12,314 bases of DNA from Bacteroidota bacterium (GTDB taxonomy: Bacteria; Bacteroidota; Bacteroidia; UKL13-3): NCBI GenBank assembly GCA_947462865.1, contig CANHRW010000039.1, positions 1 to 12,314 of the forward strand. The letters run 5' to 3'. Every line of letters begins with the position of its first letter. Position 1 is the first letter of the stretch. Position numbers and translations under genes: made by a program. The notes beneath the pieces were generated by a model. The model saw only the letters and a list, made by a program, of their open reading frames with translations. It did no database searches and had not been told where the DNA came from. This document shows positions 7,684-12,314 of the stretch, in pieces.

Positions 7684-9148
7684 TCATTCTTTCGAGCGGA
7701 ATGCTAGAAATGATAAAATTACTTTTTTGAGTGCTCGGTTTATACCTTCTTGCAATGGTTACTGCGCCACCCTTCCATTCAGCTGCAGGTTGTGGCGACG
7801 GCTTGCTTTCAATAATACCACCTGAATAAAGTGAATCAAAGGCTACAGTAGCACCATTGTTATTGGGCAAGTTAAATGGCCTTGCCGATGAAATAACTTG
7901 GGTAGAATTTAAAGTTGGCCAACCTGGTTTTACTGCTGGCAAATCAGTATTCAGACCAATTCTAAAAACTGAACCTGTTGGCGCATTTACCAAGCTTTGT
8001 ATGGGTGTCCAGTCTAGGTAATTGCTGAACACATTGTACGAAGAAGTAAAAGTAACCGCCATAAACAATTTGCCACCTGCATCAAAAAACGGAGCGGTGG
8101 TTCTTTGCCCCATAGACAACGAACTTTCAGCATCATCGCTGAACCAAACTATTTTTTTAAACAAAGAAAAAGTACGGCTTTGGGTTAAAAAATCGGGTTG
8201 TAATTGGGTATAATTGTCGTTTATAATTTCGGATGCTTGCAAAGTATCAAAGGCATTGATGCCAACTTCATTTAAACGCTTGCAATAAAAATTTTGCACC
8301 AATAATTTACTGTTATTATAGCCGTTAATTACCAAAACATCTGAGCTTACTTTTTTAACCCACACCTGTCGACTAGCTACAAAAGGCGATTTTGAAAATG
8401 CTTTGTCTACTGCTCTGATATAAATGGTATTGAATGCGCCTTGTTTTAAGCCACTGATTGTTTCGGTATATTGATTGGTTGAGTTGCCAATATAAATATC
8501 ACATACCGCGCTATCAGCCCTGGGTTGTTTAGAAATGAGGGTAAATGCAGTACTATTTCCAGGAATCAATACTGGGCTATTGTTGGTATCATTGATGTAT
8601 AATTCAAATGCTTGCAATGCATCTCCATCAGGGTCTATACCCTCAATGTTAAACTTAAGCACTGGAAAGGTATTTTCAATGTTACGGGTTGCAATCCCTG
8701 ATTGAAAAACAGCATAAGAAAATGAGGCCGACGGAGGGGAATTTTTAATAGGAAACAAAGTAGATGCAGGGCTTGGATCTTTTTGACCCAGTTGGTCAAC
8801 GGCTCTTACCATAATCAAAGCATCTGCGCTATCTGAACCTGCAGGTATTTCAAGCAAGAATAAACTGTCTTGAGAGGTGGTTGCAAACCAAGTTGCCCCT
8901 TTGTTCAAAGACACTTCATAATACTTGATAATGCCATTTGCGGAACTGCCCCACCAATGCGCCTCTACTTTAGTTGGCAACCTGTTTGGACCAGTTCTAT
9001 AAATAGAATCAACCACCATATATGTCTCAGGTAAATCTGTGGCTTTAGGTGTTCCATCAAAACCTTTTTTACAGGCATTAATGGCAAGAATTCCCAGTAA
9101 CAAAACCGAGAGTGCACAAACTTGAAATAAATTTGATTTTAAACGCAT
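7622..9148 (-). CDS. Unnamed lipoprotein with fibronectin-III-like repeats and an alpha/beta C-terminal region
   Basis: I do not recognise this gene as a named family. The 508-residue product starts with a lipoprotein signal: basic MRLK, a hydrophobic stretch, and a lipobox-like INAC with Cys26 followed by KKG. That predicts export and lipidation; the surface or inner/outer membrane destination cannot be told. Residues about 45-135 resemble a fibronectin-III/Ig-like fold (YYEVSLNKGATW, then IMVRAVDQLG). A second, similar module runs about 140-265 (PVLKFNIEGIDPDGDAL, later IYIRAVDKAFSKSP). From about 270 (SSDVLVINGYNN) the sequence suggests an alternating beta/alpha domain, possibly GATase- or flavodoxin-like (KKIVWFSDDAESS, GGKLFMAV, then SSIPLERMNG near the end). 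No catalytic residue can be assigned. ATG at 9146-9148 is preferred over the adjacent GTG at 9149-9151. It is placed 40 bases after ribH, and its 3' end overlaps the longest purN frame. Confidence 0.8.
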   Translation of the reverse strand: MRLKSNLFQVCALSVLLLGILAINACKKGFDGTPKATDLPETYMVVDSIYRTGPNRLPTKVEAHWWGSSANGIIKYYEVSLNKGATWFATTSQDSLFLLEIPAGSDSADALIMVRAVDQLGQKDPSPASTLFPIKNSPPSASFSYAVFQSGIATRNIENTFPVLKFNIEGIDPDGDALQAFELYINDTNNSPVLIPGNSTAFTLISKQPRADSAVCDIYIGNSTNQYTETISGLKQGAFNTIYIRAVDKAFSKSPFVASRQVWVKKVSSDVLVINGYNNSKLLVQNFYCKRLNEVGINAFDTLQASEIINDNYTQLQPDFLTQSRTFSLFKKIVWFSDDAESSLSMGQRTTAPFFDAGGKLFMAVTFTSSYNVFSNYLDWTPIQSLVNAPTGSVFRIGLNTDLPAVKPGWPTLNSTQVISSARPFNLPNNNGATVAFDSLYSGGIIESKPSPQPAAEWKGGAVTIARRYKPSTQKSNFIISSIPLERMNGKSNMDSLFQKIFIEQLEF

Positions 9149-9155
9149 CACAATT

Positions 9156-9163
9156 CAAACTTA
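9156..9163 (-). promoter_or_regulatory. Candidate -7 box for the lipoprotein gene
   Basis: The minus strand reads TAAGTTTG, an exact match to TAnnTTTG, ending seven bases before the preferred ATG. No TTG lies at the standard -33 spacing. A start from here would give an almost leaderless message. The gene may instead be read through from ribH, since no terminator is visible in the 40-base gap. Confidence 0.25.
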
Positions 9164-9188
9164 ATGGAAAGCACCAACAAAAAATAGT

Positions 9189-9680
9189 TTAAACAATTGA
9201 ATTCTTTAGCAAGCACATTTTTAAAGCAGTTTCGGCAGCTTCAATTCCTTTGTTGCCATGTTCGCCTCCACTTCTGTCTTGAGCTTGTGCAAGTGTATTG
9301 GTGGTTAATACCCCAAAAACAACTGGCTTATTGAATTTTAAACCCACTTGTGTAATGCCATCAGCACATGCAGAACAAATAAAATCAAAATGACGGGTTT
9401 GGCCTTGAATCACACAACCAATTGCAATTACGGCATCGGTATGTTGTTGAGCAGCCATCCATTGTGCGCCCAATGGCAATTCAAAAGTTCCGGGTACGGC
9501 ATGCAAGTGGATTTGGGTATCTGGCACACCTTGCTGCTTTAAAAATTCAATGGCAGCATCGCGCATTGCATGGGTAATTTCAGGATTCCAATCAGCTACA
9601 ACTAGTGCAATGTGTAAGCTTTTAAACAGATCATGTGCTTTGAGGTTGCTAAGCGATAAATTTTTTAATGTAGTTGCCAT
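9189..9680 (-). CDS. ribH: 6,7-dimethyl-8-ribityllumazine synthase
   Basis: Penultimate enzyme of riboflavin synthesis. It condenses 5-amino-6-ribitylaminouracil with 3,4-dihydroxy-2-butanone 4-phosphate and usually assembles as pentamers or icosahedral capsids in the cytosol. The 163-residue product has the family blocks in order: ALVVADWN at 25-32 (substrate-binding Trp), PGTFELPLGAQ at 63-73, IAIGCVIQGQTRHFDF with catalytic His97 at 85-100, GVLTTNTLAQAQDRSGG at 123-139 (Arg136), and HGNKGIEAA at 141-149 (Lys144). The first 20 residues are a lineage-typical extension. No other rib gene is present and no FMN riboswitch fits in the 62-base upstream gap, which holds a terminator instead. How it is transcribed is therefore unclear. 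Confidence 0.97.
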   Translation of the reverse strand: MATTLKNLSLSNLKAHDLFKSLHIALVVADWNPEITHAMRDAAIEFLKQQGVPDTQIHLHAVPGTFELPLGAQWMAAQQHTDAVIAIGCVIQGQTRHFDFICSACADGITQVGLKFNKPVVFGVLTTNTLAQAQDRSGGEHGNKGIEAAETALKMCLLKNSIV

Positions 9681-9690
9681 TAGAATGAAA

Positions 9691-9721
9691 TGAAAAAGCC
9701 AATCTTAGCAAAGATTGGCTT
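9691..9721 (-). terminator. Intrinsic terminator after the pdhA-TPR pair
   Basis: A perfect 11-bp inverted repeat (9696-9706 pairing with 9711-9721, loop AGCA) is followed on the minus strand by a run of five T, two of them from the stem, and then CATTTC. It lies 21 bases after the stop codon of the TPR-type gene and ends about 10-15 bases before the ribH ATG. Orientation and T-tract fit Rho-independent termination of the pdhA-TPR transcript. On the plus strand the repeat lacks a clear T-tract. Confidence 0.8.
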
Positions 9722-9742
9722 CTTGGTTAAAATAAGTTAGGA

Positions 9743-10435
9743 TTAATTAGCTGAAGCAGCTGAAGCCCTTGCAATGTATTTGTCAATATCGGCAGCTTCT
9801 TGTGAATCGGCAAAATCAAATTTGATTTTTTCGTATGCATCTACTGCTTTTTTGAATTCTTTGGTTTCTTCAAAAACCATTCCTGCCTTTTTAAAGAAAA
9901 TAGGTGAAGTAATTTTGTTTTTGTTCATGTTGCCTGCTTTCATGTATTGTGAACCAGCTTTGTCTAAACTGCCACTTTCTACATAAGCATCTGCTAATAA
10001 TCCAGCAGCAATAGGACCAACTAAGGCATTGTCTGAACTAAAGCTTTCTAAATGACCAACAGCCTCGTCAAACTTTCCAGTTTTCATGCAACAAACACCT
10101 GCATAATAATGTGCTAAATTGCCTGCTTTGGTTAAACCATAACTATCCGCAATTTGTTCAAATCCCATGGCTTCACCTTGTCCGCTCAAAGCAACTGCAA
10201 AGCTGTCTTTCTCGAACCAATTTTGAGCTTGGAACATAGCCGACTGAGCTTCTTTTTCTTTAGGCTCAAGGTAAAATGATTTAAAGCCAGCATAAGCTCC
10301 AATCAATACTACCAAGCCAATCAACGCACGAAAAATGTTTTGTTTATTGTTATGGTAAAATTGTTCAACCTTGTGGGTTGTTTCTTCTAGTTTAACATCT
10401 AGGTTTAATTGTGATTTTTCTTCCGAGTTCTCCAT
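9743..10435 (-). CDS. Membrane-anchored TPR-type protein of unknown role
   Basis: 230-residue protein with a charged cytoplasmic N-terminus (about 1-35), one transmembrane helix at about 36-52 (ALIGLVVLIGAYAGF), then a helical region. Degenerate tetratricopeptide repeats are visible at about 107-130 (AHYYAGVCCMKTGKFDEAV), 141-165 (PIAAGLLADAYVESGSLDKA) and 177-205 (PIFFKKAGMVFEETKEFKKAVDAYEKI). The layout resembles YfgM-like or tol-pal-associated TPR proteins, which act as periplasmic scaffolds, but I cannot assign a partner. It starts 16 bases after pdhA and precedes the terminator, so the two form a probable transcription unit. That need not mean a role in pyruvate oxidation. Confidence 0.85.
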   Translation of the reverse strand: MENSEEKSQLNLDVKLEETTHKVEQFYHNNKQNIFRALIGLVVLIGAYAGFKSFYLEPKEKEAQSAMFQAQNWFEKDSFAVALSGQGEAMGFEQIADSYGLTKAGNLAHYYAGVCCMKTGKFDEAVGHLESFSSDNALVGPIAAGLLADAYVESGSLDKAGSQYMKAGNMNKNKITSPIFFKKAGMVFEETKEFKKAVDAYEKIKFDFADSQEAADIDKYIARASAASAN

Positions 10436-10451
10436 ATCTGGTTCTTAATTC

Positions 10452-11447
10452 TTATTCAATAATAAAAGGATAATTTGGTTCTGCATATACATCAGTAAAT
10501 AATTCTGACTCGTCCGGGAACGGAGAATTTTCGCTGAAATCTACTGCATCTTGTACAATATTATTAATGTTTTCTTCAATTTTATCTAAATCTTCGGCCG
10601 AAGCCCATTTTTTATTCAAAATTGAAGTTCTCACTTGCTCCAAAGGATCTTGTAATTTGTAAGCTTCAACTTCTTCTTTGGTTCTGTACTTAGCAGGGTC
10701 GCTCATACTATGCCCTCTGTATCGGTAAGTACGAATTTCCAATAAAGTAGGACCTTCGCCATTTCTGCCTCTTTCAGCTGCTTTTGCAACTGCTTCGTGA
10801 ACTGATTCAGCTTTCATGCCATCAACAGAAAAAGAAGGCATATCAAAGGCCAAACCTGCTTTATAAAGTTCACCAACATTAGAGGTTCTTTCTACAGAAG
10901 TACCCATGGCGTAACCGTTGTTTTCGATAACAAAAATAACTGGCAGTTTCCACAACATGGCCATGTTAAAGGTTTCGTGCAATGCACCTTGTCTCATTGC
11001 ACCATCACCAAAATAACAAACTGTTACTTGCTTGCCACCACGGTATTGGTCGGCAAAAGCAATGCCTGCACCCAAAGGAATTTGACCGCCCACAATACCA
11101 TGCCCGCCAAAGAAATTGTGTTCTTTGCTAAACATGTGCATAGAGCCGCCTTTACCTTTAGAACAACCGGTTGCTTTGCCATACAGTTCAGCCATCACAG
11201 CTCTGGCAGAAATGCCACAAGCCAATGCATGGGCATGGTCTCTGTATGCAGTGATAAGTCTGTCATCTTTTTGAAGCGCACTCATGGTGCCAGCTACAAC
11301 AGCCTCTTGTCCAATATACAGGTGACAGAATCCTTTGATTTTCTGTTGGCCATATAATTGGGCTGACTTTTCTTCGAATCTGCGCATGAGCATCATCGAC
11401 TCAAACCATTGCAGATACGTTTCTTTTGTAAATGTTAATTTTGCCAT
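10452..11447 (-). CDS. pdhA: Pyruvate dehydrogenase E1 component, alpha subunit
   Basis: Thiamine-diphosphate subunit of the alpha2beta2 E1 enzyme, which decarboxylates pyruvate and passes the acetyl group to E2 lipoyl domains. The 331-residue product has the family blocks: MRRFEEK at 21-27, YIGQEAV at 44-50, YRDHAHAL at 68-75, GKATGCSKGKGGSMHM at 90-105, and the ThDP motif starting at G147-D-G149 and ending at N176-N177. The regulatory-loop region YRYRGHSMSDPAKYRT at 241-256 is also present. Its length and single-chain architecture exclude the large homodimeric AceE type. The beta-subunit gene is not adjacent. The branched-chain 2-oxoacid E1 alpha is a related alternative, but the sequence blocks look PDH-like. 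It has its own Bacteroidota-type promoter. Confidence 0.95.
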   Translation of the reverse strand: MAKLTFTKETYLQWFESMMLMRRFEEKSAQLYGQQKIKGFCHLYIGQEAVVAGTMSALQKDDRLITAYRDHAHALACGISARAVMAELYGKATGCSKGKGGSMHMFSKEHNFFGGHGIVGGQIPLGAGIAFADQYRGGKQVTVCYFGDGAMRQGALHETFNMAMLWKLPVIFVIENNGYAMGTSVERTSNVGELYKAGLAFDMPSFSVDGMKAESVHEAVAKAAERGRNGEGPTLLEIRTYRYRGHSMSDPAKYRTKEEVEAYKLQDPLEQVRTSILNKKWASAEDLDKIEENINNIVQDAVDFSENSPFPDESELFTDVYAEPNYPFIIE

Positions 11448-11460
11448 TTTATGAGAATTG

Positions 11461-11490
11461 CAAAACTAAACAAATTCTTGTGATTGCCAA
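11461..11490 (-). promoter_or_regulatory. Bacteroidota-type promoter for pdhA
   Basis: On the minus strand a TTG (11490-11488) is separated by 19 bases from TAGTTTTG (11468-11461), an exact match to the -7 consensus TAnnTTTG at a spacing typical of this phylum. The -7 box ends 13 bases before the pdhA ATG, so the predicted leader is only about ten bases and holds no Shine-Dalgarno. This is the best promoter in the window. Confidence 0.6.
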
Positions 11491-11554
11491 GTCAGATAGA
11501 ACTATTGATAATCAGCCCCAAACGAATTTTAGGCTGTGCATTCAAGGAAAAAAC

Positions 11555-11562
11555 TAATTTTA
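11555..11562 (+). promoter_or_regulatory. Weak candidate -7 box for recF
   Basis: TAATTTTA lies four bases before the recF ATG and matches TAnnTTTG except for the last base. No TTG is found at the expected upstream spacing. It is listed only because recF is divergent from pdhA and must have a promoter in this 119-base gap or overlapping it. The gap holds no reading frame worth calling. Confidence 0.2.
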
Positions 11563-11566
11563 CAGC

Positions 11567-12314
11567 ATGTATTTGCGTCGCTTAAAATTGCAAAACTTTA
11601 AAAACCACAGCTTTGTGGAATTTGACCTGTGCTCGCAAGTGAATTGCCTAACAGGGCTCAATGGCATTGGCAAAACCAATGTGCTCGACGCCATTTATTA
11701 CCTGAGTTTTACCAAAAGTTTTTTCAATAGCCAAGACCAATATGCGTTGCAACATGGAGCCAGCTGGTTTACCATTGATGCCGAATTGGAAAGTACTGCC
11801 GGCTCAAATACCCTCAAACTCATTTACCAAACAGGGCAAAAAAAACAATTGCTCATAGACCAAAATGAAGTAGAACGCTTTGCCGATTATATTGGCACGG
11901 TGCCCCTGATTATGATTTTACCGGGCGACATTCAGCTCATTCATGAAACCGCAGAAGCCCGCAGAAAACTCATAGATTCGGTAATTGCGAGCTGCAATAA
12001 AAAATACCTGGTCAATTTGATGGCCTACAACAAATACCTCGATCAACGCAACAAATTGTTGAGAGATTTTGCCAATGGTGTAGCCTACGACGAATCGCTG
12101 TTGAGCATTTACAACCAACGCTTACACGAATACGGGCAGTTGGTTTTTGAGGTAAGAAAACAGGTATTAGAAGCCATTCAAAGCAATTTTCACAGCCACT
12201 ACAAAGACATTTCGGGCGCCAAAGAACTGGCACAAATAGTGTATGTTTCTGATTTGCATGAAATGGATATGCAAACTTGGCTTGCGCAACAATCCTTTAC
12301 CGACAGGCAAGCAC
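11567..12314 (+). CDS. recF: RecF, DNA repair ATPase (3' end cut by window)
   Basis: SMC-like ABC ATPase that acts with RecO and RecR to load RecA at single-stranded gaps. The 249 visible codons begin MYLRRLKLQNFKNHSFVEFD, the standard RecF N-terminus. The Walker A motif G30-L-N-G-I-G-K-T-N38 follows, then LDAIYYLSFTKSFF at 40-53. The segment PLIMILPGDIQLIHETAEARR (about 109-129), followed by KLIDS, is characteristic of RecF. The ABC signature and Walker B motifs lie beyond the window; about 110-120 residues are missing from the usual 360-370. It is the only plus-strand gene, divergent from pdhA. The ATG at 11567 is the first start before the conserved strand. Confidence 0.95.
   Translation, partial: MYLRRLKLQNFKNHSFVEFDLCSQVNCLTGLNGIGKTNVLDAIYYLSFTKSFFNSQDQYALQHGASWFTIDAELESTAGSNTLKLIYQTGQKKQLLIDQNEVERFADYIGTVPLIMILPGDIQLIHETAEARRKLIDSVIASCNKKYLVNLMAYNKYLDQRNKLLRDFANGVAYDESLLSIYNQRLHEYGQLVFEVRKQVLEAIQSNFHSHYKDISGAKELAQIVYVSDLHEMDMQTWLAQQSFTDRQA

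Noticed and set aside
9708..9719. Possible ribH -7 box AATCTTTG inside the terminator stem
   Set aside because: The first base departs from TAnnTTTG, no TTG lies 19 bases upstream, and the sequence is already explained by the terminator stem.
9681..9742. FMN riboswitch upstream of ribH
   Set aside because: The gap is too short for the aptamer and is occupied by the terminator hairpin. No conserved aptamer segments are seen.
10977..11357. Plus-strand frame of 126 codons
   Set aside because: Antisense to the ThDP-binding half of pdhA, with no start context or domain.
11918..12233. Two minus-strand frames of 66 and 73 codons
   Set aside because: Both lie opposite the conserved recF coding sequence and overlap one another.

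Overview
The window looks like a chromosomal housekeeping segment from a member of the Bacteroidota, probably a Chitinophagales/Sphingobacteriales-type organism. The evidence is the AT-rich sequence, near absence of Shine-Dalgarno sequences, upstream boxes matching the Bacteroidota -7 element TAnnTTTG, and the gene order purH-mreB-mreC-mreD-mrdA-rodA, which I recall as common in this phylum. Ten of the eleven genes lie on the minus strand and one (recF) on the plus strand. No mobile element, CRISPR array, rRNA or tRNA was seen.

Region 1 (1-5403, minus strand): the rod-shape/elongasome operon, in transcription order mreB, mreC, mreD, mrdA (PBP2) and rodA, with rodA cut off by the left window edge. 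MreB is the cytoskeletal filament. MreC and MreD are the periplasmic/membrane scaffold. RodA polymerises glycan strands and PBP2 cross-links them. From mreC onward each gene overlaps the next (11, 8 and 29 bases), which suggests translational coupling.

Region 2 (5471-7683, minus strand): two purine-biosynthesis genes, purN then purH. Both products use 10-formyl-tetrahydrofolate. The purH leader holds a -7-like box and a hairpin that ends two bases before the start codon.

Region 3 (7622-11447, minus strand): pdhA (pyruvate dehydrogenase E1 alpha) and a membrane-anchored TPR-type protein 16 bases apart, an intrinsic terminator, ribH (lumazine synthase), then a 508-residue lipoprotein that I cannot name. 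Its 3' end overlaps the longest purN reading frame.

Region 4 (11448-12314): a 119-base divergent intergenic region with a well-formed Bacteroidota promoter for pdhA, then the first 249 codons of recF on the plus strand, cut by the right edge.

Most of the window is ordinary and well conserved. I did not find a convincing undescribed system. The points most worth a second look are the unnamed lipoprotein, a Cys/His cluster in PBP2 that may be a variant of a zinc site, and the terminator placed directly in front of ribH.
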